5,652 bases of DNA, taken from NCBI GenBank assembly GCA_030619245.1, contig JAUXBS010000095.1:1-5652 (forward strand). The letters are read 5' to 3'. The notes under the pieces are model-generated. The model saw only the letters and a program-made list of their open reading frames with translations, did not search any database and was not told the DNA's origin. Source of the stretch: Clostridia bacterium (GTDB lineage Bacteria; UBA6262; WVXT01; JAUXBS01). The position numbers were made by a program, and so were the translations under genes. This document shows, piece after piece, positions 1-5,652 of this stretch (its first letter is position 1; every line of letters starts with the position of its first letter).

Positions 1-1260
1 AGGACATTATGGTCAGCTGAGACGACAGGCAGCAGCATAGAGTATCCCGTAAATCCGATGGACCCGAAACAGAAACTTGCCGCGGGGGTTGTTTACTGGT
101 GGAAGGCTGAAGGGCTTGATAGCGCGGGGAATATAGTCGCAAGGACGCCGGTTCCTTTTTCCTTCAGCCTGAAGGATACCGCCCCGCCTCCGTCAACGAA
201 GGACCTTGCGGTTACGGGCATTGTATTTGACAGGGTAACCCCGGAAGGGAAACTTTACGTGAGGGCGCTGGTTAAAAACCTGGGTGGGCAGACGGAGTCA
301 AATGTTCCCGTGGCCATGTACTTTAACGGGGCGTCTATTATCCCCGAACAGAGGATAAGCAGTATAAACATCAATGAAGTCAAGTACCTTTCCTTCATGT
401 GCCCGTTGAACCAGGTCCCCAACTTTACGGGGCCTGTTGCCAGGGTGATTATCAGCGCGATAATAAATTATTCTGATGATAATTCCAGGAACAACATGCT
501 GACCACGACATTTGAAATCAAATTGCCTTCAGGGGATACCACGGGCATTTCAGGCACGGTGTTTGACGGGCAGGGAAGGGGACTGGAAAATGCCACTGTT
601 TCCTATTCCGGGGAGGAGGAAGGAACAGCGCTGACGGATGTTAATGGTTTTTATGAAATAGCTGGCATACTACCCGGTAAATATGATTTGCAGGCAGGCA
701 GGGTTTCCTATATTGATTCTGACATAAGGCCTGTGGATGTGGTGGAGGGTGGAACACATACCGGTGTTAACTTCAGGCTGAAGGCGGAAGGGGTAAAACT
801 TGCGGTTATCAGGGGAAGGGCGCATGAAGCCGGAAACAAAAAGAAGGGGATAAAGAACGCGGTGGTTTCATTTACAGGGCCCGTTGAAGGTTCTGTAAAA
901 ACAGACAAGGATGGGAAGTATCAGATAAAAGGCCTGCCGCAGGGGAGATATACGCTCAAAGTTTCACACGCGGATTACAGGGATTCATCCGGGAAACAAG
1001 TTAAAATTACAGGTGATAAGAAGGCATACGGGATGATTGTATTTGAACTGGAAACCGGAACCGGGGAGGAGAAACCTGTTACGTATACAAAGGAAGAGGC
1101 CTGGGATATACTCAAAAAATTAATTAAGGTCAGGATTGTTGACCGGTTAAGGGATTACAGGCTTACGGAAATCACAGTGTCGCCTGACGGCGATGTAAAC
1201 CTGCTGCTCAGAAACATCAGGGAAAAGAAGGCAAAGATTACCGGGGTGGAAATTGAATAG
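1..1260 (+). CDS. Multidomain beta-sandwich surface/secreted protein, 5'-truncated by window edge
   Basis: The reading frame is open from base 1 with no stop, so the gene starts upstream. The ATG at 58 lies inside a domain and is not the start. 419 residues are visible. Residues 1-58 look like the end of a fibronectin-III-like domain (YYWKAEGLDSAGN-type signature, here VVYWWKAEGLDSAGN). Residues about 62-178 resemble a CARDB/Ig-like adhesion domain (VKNLGGQTESNVPV, then NYSDDNSRNN). Residues about 180-262 and 266-352 are two carboxypeptidase-regulatory-like domains, each with the hallmark order G-x-V/A, then T-D-x-x-G-x-Y-x-I, then L-P-x-G-x-Y. The last 60 residues form a short charged domain that I do not recognise. 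No catalytic domain is seen, so the role is probably structural, binding or adhesive outside the cytoplasm (inference). It ends 29 bases before the FecR gene and probably shares its transcript. Arginine is almost always AGG (18 of 21). Confidence 0.85.
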   Translation, partial: RTLWSAETTGSSIEYPVNPMDPKQKLAAGVVYWWKAEGLDSAGNIVARTPVPFSFSLKDTAPPPSTKDLAVTGIVFDRVTPEGKLYVRALVKNLGGQTESNVPVAMYFNGASIIPEQRISSININEVKYLSFMCPLNQVPNFTGPVARVIISAIINYSDDNSRNNMLTTTFEIKLPSGDTTGISGTVFDGQGRGLENATVSYSGEEEGTALTDVNGFYEIAGILPGKYDLQAGRVSYIDSDIRPVDVVEGGTHTGVNFRLKAEGVKLAVIRGRAHEAGNKKKGIKNAVVSFTGPVEGSVKTDKDGKYQIKGLPQGRYTLKVSHADYRDSSGKQVKITGDKKAYGMIVFELETGTGEEKPVTYTKEEAWDILKKLIKVRIVDRLRDYRLTEITVSPDGDVNLLLRNIREKKAKITGVEIE

Positions 1261-1274
1261 GGTATGAAGAGGCC

Positions 1275-1283
1275 GGGAAGAGG
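1275..1283 (+). promoter_or_regulatory. Ribosome binding site that decides the FecR-gene start
   Basis: The purine run GGGAAGAGG ends directly against a TTG codon at 1284, leaving no spacer for that codon. It sits 6 bases upstream of the ATG at 1290, a normal Shine-Dalgarno spacing. This favours ATG 1290 over the in-frame TTG 1284 as the true start. Confidence 0.6.
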
Positions 1284-1289
1284 TTGAAA

Positions 1290-2312
1290 ATGATATATAG
1301 TAAGTTTCAAAGGTTTTTAACAGTTATTATGGTAATTGTATTACTTGCCTGTTTTGCCGGCCCGGAAGCCGGGGCTCAGGATAAGAAAACAGACGTTGCT
1401 GCCGTGATAACATCAATAAAGGGCAAGGCAAATGTTTTGCCCCATCGGTCAGAGGAGTGGAAGGGCGCCAGGGAAGGGGACTTCCTTTATGAGGGAGATA
1501 AGATAAAGACGGCTGCCGGGAGCAATGTGTCCATTGCTTTTTTAACCGGCAACGAGATATCAATCAATGAGAAATCCGTGTTTACGATTGTTATTAACGA
1601 GGAAGGTGAAAGGGGAATAAAAAACGCTATTGAAATTGAAATAGGAGAGATATTTTCCAGGGTAAAACCCGGGACCATAAAGTTTGAGATGAGGCTGCCG
1701 AATGCGGTGGCGTCTGTCAGGGGGACGGAATTCAACGGGAGAGTCAGGAAAAACGGGTTGACAACGATTACCGTTTATAAGGGTATAGTTGAGGTTTCCA
1801 ACAAATTCGGCAAGGTACTGCTGGAAAAGGCGACCAGGACCACGGTTAAAGCCAACAAGGCCCCGATGCCGCCGGTAAAGGTTGATATCGGCGTTAAGCC
1901 GCCGGAGTGGCGGAAGGGGATGGAAACAAAGGGGGCTTTGCAGTTTAATGTTGATAGCGAGGAAAAGATAGCAGGGATACCCTTTGAAGCCGTAATAAAG
2001 GTTTATAGTTTAACGGGTAAGTTTGACAGTGAGTTTAATGGGGAGATAAGTTTAATATCGGATTCTCCCTGGACGGATTTTTCTGTTGACGGTAAAGCCT
2101 GGGGAGTGAAGAAGGCGAAAATCAATGGCGGAAAAACAAAAATTCTGGTAAAGAATGCAAATAAAGGCGTGGTATTAATAGGTGTATCCGGGGCAGGGTT
2201 AAGGGCTGCTGTCAGGAAGATAAATTTCTCTCTTCCGCCGGAGAGGACCCTGTTGTTAAGGATAGAAGATGAAGAGGGGGAAAAGACACTAAAGTTGAAA
2301 TTTGAAAGGTAG
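1290..2312 (+). CDS. Exported FecR-domain protein
   Basis: 340 residues from ATG 1290; an in-frame TTG at 1284 would add two residues but lacks ribosome-site spacing. Residues 1-29 form an export signal: Lys/Arg near the start, a hydrophobic core at about 9-20, then AGA before Q30. LLAC at 18-21 also resembles a lipobox, so a lipoprotein anchored at Cys21 is possible. Residues about 36-190 are a FecR domain: an N-terminal part on the pattern V-x-x-I-K-G-K-A, GD-x-L and GDKIKT-A, then the diagnostic VRGTEF at 143-148 followed by TTITVYKGIVEVSN. The last 130 residues are beta-rich and unrecognised. Classical FecR passes ferric-citrate signals to a sigma factor through a cytoplasmic N-terminus. 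Here there is no anti-sigma region and no sigma-factor gene in view, so this is probably a periplasmic or surface protein that uses the fold for structure or ligand binding (inference). It lies between two envelope genes with very short gaps. Confidence 0.85.
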   Translation: MIYSKFQRFLTVIMVIVLLACFAGPEAGAQDKKTDVAAVITSIKGKANVLPHRSEEWKGAREGDFLYEGDKIKTAAGSNVSIAFLTGNEISINEKSVFTIVINEEGERGIKNAIEIEIGEIFSRVKPGTIKFEMRLPNAVASVRGTEFNGRVRKNGLTTITVYKGIVEVSNKFGKVLLEKATRTTVKANKAPMPPVKVDIGVKPPEWRKGMETKGALQFNVDSEEKIAGIPFEAVIKVYSLTGKFDSEFNGEISLISDSPWTDFSVDGKAWGVKKAKINGGKTKILVKNANKGVVLIGVSGAGLRAAVRKINFSLPPERTLLLRIEDEEGEKTLKLKFER

Positions 2313-2321
2313 CAGGTTTCA

Positions 2322-4253
2322 TTGATTTGCGATAAAACATTGAAAAAATTAGTCAGCTTTTATATAGGTATCAGTTTACTGTTACTGAATAACCCGGCCC
2401 TGGCCCAGAACTGGGGCCGTATACAATTAACAGTTGTTTCCCCGGACCCGGTCAAAGCCGGGGAAGAGGTTGTTTTCCAGGTAATAGTGCTTAATACGGG
2501 AGAAGAGAAGTGGGCCGCGGGGTCGTATGTTATTGAGATAGAGTTGTTTGACAGTGAAAAGGGGTATCTGACGACAACCCGGGGATACAAGGGGATGGTG
2601 GATGTTGATTCGGGAGAAACTACCCTGGTTTATATCCCTTTTAAGATTCCCGAAGATTATTCAGGCGCTTATTATTATAAGATTACCCTGACGCACGAGG
2701 CAGTAAGGACCATAACCAGTGAACATTATGATTTTATCGTTATTCCGGTTGTAGTGCCTGCGAAGCCGCTTTTCCCGGTAAAAATCGGCGGTAATACAAT
2801 ACTCTCTTTCAGGGACAATTCAGAAGATAACTGGAAAAATTACCTTGGAAATATAAGTGTGAACATGGTGGGCAGGGTATATAATAATCCCGTTCAGTTC
2901 AGCGCTTATACTTACCATACCCGGGATGAAATTCTTGATTTTGACAGGGTTCTGTTCAGTTACTACGGGAAGGATACCAATATATCCGCAGGTGATGTAA
3001 TGCCCTCCTTTTCATCTCTGGTCCTGTATTCAAAGGGGATGAGGGGTTTTGAGATTTCAAACAAGAAAAACAAACTGAAGACTTCGCTTGTAGGGGCCGT
3101 GCTGGCTGAGAAGGAAGCCGGTTCTGAAGAGAAGAGCGGGGTTTTCAGCCAGTATTTACTGGGCGGGCACGGGGAGGTAAAACTGCCGTATAATTTATGT
3201 GTTGACTTATCGGCTGTTTCCAGTTTTGATAATGTTGGTTCCTTGAATGATGAGGAAATGGGGTTTGCGGAAATCCAGCCCAGCCCGGTAAGGAACAATG
3301 TCGGCGGAGTAAGCGTGAAGTGGGAGCCTGTTTCATCGGAAGAGTTTGAGGTGGATGTTAACGGGGAATATGCTGTTAGTGATTACCGGAGTGATATAAG
3401 TGATGATAGCGGGGCTCAAGGGAAGGCCGGGAAAGCCTGGAAGCTTGGTTTTGACATGAACAGGGGAAGTTTTTTATTCAGCGGCAAACTCCAGAGAATC
3501 AACCCGGACTTTGTTTCCCTGGGAAGCCCGACAGCGACCAGGGACCGGGCGGGTTTTGACATGACAACAAGTTGTGGTTTCAGCAAGAATGTTTCTGTTT
3601 CGGGCGGTTATAACAGTTACAGTGACAACCTGGAAAATGATATTACAAAGGTTACCGTAAATCAAAGTATTCTATCCGGGGGGCTCAGTCTCAATTTGGA
3701 AAAACTGCCGCCGGTTAACATCGGCTACAGTTTGAACCGGATGCTCGGGAACCCGGAGAATGCGCTGAATAATTATTCAAGCAACTGGTCAGTGGGTATG
3801 GCATGTAATTGGGGGAGAACCAGTCTTTCACTGGGGGGGCAGATTTCTGATTTCAAAGACAACAGGGAAGAGAGTTCAATCCATGATTTGAATACCATAA
3901 TGGGAAACATGAATCTAAACATGGTTGTAAATGATATTCTTACCGTAACAAGCGGGGTTAACCTGAGCAGAAAAAAAGACCTGCATGATAAAACAGCTGA
4001 GGCAACACGCGCCTTAAGTATCGGGATGAATTATAAAGTAGTCCCCGAAAAACTGGTTCTGATTGGCTGGGGCAGCCTGAGCCAGGCCGGCAGTGGAATT
4101 GAAAACACCGTTATAAACACCAATATGGAACTAAATTATAACGTGAAAAGAACCATGACTTTGACTTTAGGGCATAACTGGAAAAAACCGGAAGGTGGAC
4201 CGGAGAATTCTGATGTGCATGGTTTTATTTTTCGCCTGAGCAATAGTTTTTAG
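2322..4253 (+). CDS. Outer-membrane beta-barrel protein with N-terminal Ig-like domain
   Basis: 643 residues. I take the TTG at 2322 as start because an AGCAGG-type site lies 5 bases upstream; the TTG at 2340 is an alternative that keeps the signal peptide. Residues 1-28 are a clear Sec signal (KTLKK, hydrophobic core, ALA before Q29). Residues about 33-147 form an Ig-like/CARDB-like domain (VSPDPVKAGEEVVFQVIVLNTG, alternating strands). After a Pro-rich linker (VVVPAKPLFP), residues about 150-643 are alternating amphipathic strands rich in Gly, Ser, Asn and Tyr, typical of a large barrel. The final strand ends FIFRLSNSF; a terminal Phe is the usual recognition signal for BAM-mediated insertion. 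A motif at 224-242 (GD-x-x-PSFSSL-x-L-x-x-x-G-x-RG) lies early in the barrel. I recognise no transport family and see no TonB box, so porin, export channel or surface anchor all remain open. The gene starts 9 bases after the FecR stop and ends 5 bases before the CHASE2 gene, consistent with one operon. Confidence 0.8.
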   Translation: MICDKTLKKLVSFYIGISLLLLNNPALAQNWGRIQLTVVSPDPVKAGEEVVFQVIVLNTGEEKWAAGSYVIEIELFDSEKGYLTTTRGYKGMVDVDSGETTLVYIPFKIPEDYSGAYYYKITLTHEAVRTITSEHYDFIVIPVVVPAKPLFPVKIGGNTILSFRDNSEDNWKNYLGNISVNMVGRVYNNPVQFSAYTYHTRDEILDFDRVLFSYYGKDTNISAGDVMPSFSSLVLYSKGMRGFEISNKKNKLKTSLVGAVLAEKEAGSEEKSGVFSQYLLGGHGEVKLPYNLCVDLSAVSSFDNVGSLNDEEMGFAEIQPSPVRNNVGGVSVKWEPVSSEEFEVDVNGEYAVSDYRSDISDDSGAQGKAGKAWKLGFDMNRGSFLFSGKLQRINPDFVSLGSPTATRDRAGFDMTTSCGFSKNVSVSGGYNSYSDNLENDITKVTVNQSILSGGLSLNLEKLPPVNIGYSLNRMLGNPENALNNYSSNWSVGMACNWGRTSLSLGGQISDFKDNREESSIHDLNTIMGNMNLNMVVNDILTVTSGVNLSRKKDLHDKTAEATRALSIGMNYKVVPEKLVLIGWGSLSQAGSGIENTVINTNMELNYNVKRTMTLTLGHNWKKPEGGPENSDVHGFIFRLSNSF

Positions 4254-4258
4254 ATGAA

Positions 4259-4804
4259 ATGATTATATTCAACAAGTTAACACAGAAGAAATACAGGGGA
4301 TTTACCGGGCTGTTGTTATGCCTTACGGTAACATTAATAATCGCAGTTCTTTATGTGTTCAACATTGGTGAGCCTTTTGAGCTCAAGACAATAGATTTGC
4401 GTTATAAACTGCGCGGGCCCAGGGAACCAGACAGAAATATTGAGATTATCGCTATGGGCGATGAATCGATTAAAATACTGGGGAAGTGGCCCTGGCCCAG
4501 AAAATACCATGCTTTTCTGATTGAAATCCTTAAAAGTTATAAACCTTCCGCCATATGTTTTGATGTCCTGTTCACCGAAAAGGATGCCAGTTTCCCTGAA
4601 AATGACAGGAACCTGGCAAGGGCAGCCGGTGACAGCGGGATTGCGTATTTTCCATTCTATTTTAACATTCCCAGGGTAATAACCAGATCGGATTTTGAAG
4701 AGCTGAAAAAGGATGTATTTATCAGCAGTAAAATAAAAGACAGGGCGCTGGCTTATGAACCTTCCGAAAATGATAACCTGTTCAGCGCTGTATCGATACC
4801 ATAA
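4259..4804 (+). CDS. CHASE2-domain sensor, truncated at a sequence junction
   Basis: 181 residues are readable before a stop at 4802-4804. Residues 15-35 form a transmembrane anchor after a basic N-terminus. A CHASE2 extracytoplasmic sensor domain follows: ELKTIDLRYKLRG at about 41-53, MGDESIKILGKWPWPRKYHA around 67-86 with WPWPR at 77-81, and FDVLF at 101-105. These are signature positions of the family. The domain breaks off after SAVSIP, where family members continue with the rest of CHASE2, further membrane helices and usually a cytoplasmic adenylate/guanylate cyclase, kinase or phosphatase output. All of that is missing, so the output is unknown. The stop arises from the foreign sequence after the join, not from a natural C-terminus (inference). 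The start ATG is 5 bases after the barrel gene's stop with no strong ribosome site, suggesting translational coupling. Arginine codons are 6 AGG, 3 AGA and 2 CGN, like the upstream genes. Confidence 0.85.
   Translation: MIIFNKLTQKKYRGFTGLLLCLTVTLIIAVLYVFNIGEPFELKTIDLRYKLRGPREPDRNIEIIAMGDESIKILGKWPWPRKYHAFLIEILKSYKPSAICFDVLFTEKDASFPENDRNLARAAGDSGIAYFPFYFNIPRVITRSDFEELKKDVFISSKIKDRALAYEPSENDNLFSAVSIP
4790..4801. other. Junction between two unrelated genes, on a TATCGATA palindrome
   Basis: CHASE2 homology ends and AOR homology begins within these bases, in different reading frames (CHASE2 codons start at 4259+3n, AOR codons at 4795+3n). The bases read as Val-Ser-Ile-Pro in the CHASE2 frame and as Ile-Asp-Thr in the AOR frame, and both fit their families. 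About 10 bases (TATCGATACC, 4791-4800) could therefore have been shared by the two parent sequences. TATCGATA at 4791-4798 is a perfect palindrome. No insertion-sequence end, att core or tRNA is seen next to it. Arginine codon choice changes sharply here. Confidence 0.75.
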
Positions 4805-5652
4805 CCGCCGGCATGACAATCGCCTTTGCCTGTGAGTGTTTTCAGGAAGGTGTCATCACCCAAGAAGATACCGGCGGTCTGCAACTGTGCTTCGGGGATG
4901 CCGACCTGATGATTCAACTGCTGGAATTAATCGCCCGGCGGGAAGGATTCGGTGATGTTCTGGCTGAGGGGTCTGCTCGCCTGGCAAAAAAATGGGGTGT
5001 TGAAGACGGACCCTTCCATCTTGCGGTCAAAGGCCAGGAGATTTCCATGCATGATCCGCGCGTAAAAGTCGGCGTGGGGATCGGCTTTGCCGTCAGTACC
5101 TATGGAGCGGATCATATGACCGCTGCCCATGATCCCATTTTTACCGACGAAAACTCATTTATGTTTAAATCTGTTAAGCCTTTAGGAATGTATAAATCCA
5201 TGTCTGCCACCGAGATCACCAATGAGAAAGTAAGAGGCTACATGCAGTTGGAAAGACTGTGGCGGATGATGGATGCCCTGGGGCTGTGTGTCTTCGGATA
5301 TGCTCCCCGGGGAGTGATGCCTTTGGATGTCATGGTTCAATCGATAAACGCCGTGACAGGGTGGAACGCAAGCCTCTATGAACTGATGAGAGCCGCTGAG
5401 CGAGGTTCTGCGCTGGCCCGGTCTTTTAACAGCCGGGAAGGATTTTCAATCAAAGATGACCGTTTGCCAAAGCGCCTTTTTAACCCAAAACCGGACGGCC
5501 CCAATTCCGGTAAGAAGATATTTGAAGAGCAAGATTTTAATAATGCCGTTGCTTTGTACTACGAGATGATCAACTGTGATCCTGAAACCGGCCGGCCGGC
5601 CCGGGGAAAATTAATGGAGCTCGGCCTGGACTGGGTGGAAGAGATGCTGGAA
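4795..5652 (+). CDS. Aldehyde:ferredoxin oxidoreductase (AOR) family, C-terminal half only
   Basis: This frame is open from 4777 to the window end, giving 286 AOR-like residues from Asp at 4795. AOR-family enzymes use a tungsten (or molybdenum) bis-pterin cofactor and a 4Fe-4S cluster to interconvert aldehydes and carboxylic acids with ferredoxin. Numbering from that Asp: DTITAG at 1-6 is the tail of the first pterin motif (DxxGLDx); AFACECFQEG follows at 10-19; GQEISMHDPR is at 80-89; STYGADH is at 101-107; and DALGLCV at 160-166 is the second pterin motif, its Cys165 matching the fourth cluster ligand. The last residues (LMELGLDWVEEM) resemble the natural C-terminus, so little is lost at the window end. 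Missing are domain 1, the CxxCxxxC cluster ligands and any start; ATG 4813 has no ribosome site. The fragment cannot make a working enzyme as shown. Arginine codons are 13 CGN, 3 AGA and 0 AGG, unlike the left genes. The subfamily and substrate cannot be told. Confidence 0.88.

Noticed and set aside
1..1260. Start of the first gene at ATG 58.
   Set aside because: The frame is open to base 1 and the residues before the ATG continue a fibronectin-III-like domain. There is no signal peptide after the ATG.
1358..1377. GC-rich inverted repeat (CCCGG-AAG-CCGGG) near the start of the FecR gene.
   Set aside because: It lies within the signal-peptide codons, has a 5-base stem and no T run, and is explained by Pro/Gly/Ala codons. 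A similar weak hairpin at 2402-2418 in the barrel gene also encodes the signal-peptide end; probably coincidence.
2963..3298. A 111-codon open frame on the minus strand inside the barrel gene.
   Set aside because: It is an antisense shadow with low-complexity Ser/Pro/Phe-rich translation. The + strand barrel reads through it without a break.
4254..4262. Minimal ORF ATGAAATGA between the barrel and CHASE2 genes.
   Set aside because: Two sense codons only. It most likely reflects the close coupling of the two genes and not a leader peptide.
4334..4819. A 161-codon open frame on the minus strand.
   Set aside because: It lies opposite the CHASE2 gene and crosses the junction. Its translation shows no family features, while the + strand carries clear CHASE2 signatures.
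4813..5652. An independent short AOR-like gene starting at ATG 4813.
   Set aside because: There is no ribosome site before it. AOR homology extends upstream of this ATG to the junction, and the start would lie inside a conserved pterin-binding region.
4259..5652. A natural CHASE2-AOR sensor-enzyme fusion as a new system.
   Set aside because: The two parts are in different frames with a stop between them, both domains are cut internally, and codon use differs.

Overview
The window is coding-dense and all genes are on the + strand. It appears to be two unrelated pieces of DNA joined at about 4790-4801.

Left piece (1 to about 4790): a tight run of four genes, 29, 9 and 5 bases apart, that looks like one operon for the cell envelope. 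(1) The 3' part of a secreted or surface protein made of small beta-sandwich domains: the end of a fibronectin-III-like domain, a CARDB-like domain and two carboxypeptidase-regulatory-like domains. (2) An exported FecR-domain protein without any anti-sigma part. (3) A 643-residue outer-membrane beta-barrel with an N-terminal Ig-like domain and a terminal phenylalanine. (4) The N-terminal 181 residues of a CHASE2-domain sensor, a family that normally carries a cytoplasmic cyclase, kinase or phosphatase output. Signal peptides plus an outer-membrane barrel imply a diderm (Gram-negative-type) bacterium. Arginine is written mostly as AGG (46 of 69 codons by my hand count). I suspect an uncultured lineage known mostly from metagenomes, such as Omnitrophota or relatives, but the sequence does not prove a phylum.

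Right piece (about 4790 to 5652): a continuous reading frame for the C-terminal half of a tungsten-dependent aldehyde:ferredoxin oxidoreductase (AOR) family enzyme. It has no start and runs off the window. It is in a different frame from the CHASE2 gene, which stops within a few bases of the join. It uses no AGG among 16 arginine codons. The AOR homology begins inside the first pterin-binding motif, and the join lies on a short palindrome (TATCGATA). The simplest reading is a chimeric assembly join or an illegitimate recombination, not a natural gene fusion.

I see no RNA gene, CRISPR array, insertion sequence, clear promoter or terminator. No stretch over 300 bases lacks a gene. The left operon plausibly combines surface display, an outer-membrane barrel and envelope sensing. 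The AOR fragment would belong to anaerobic aldehyde/carboxylate metabolism in whatever genome it came from.
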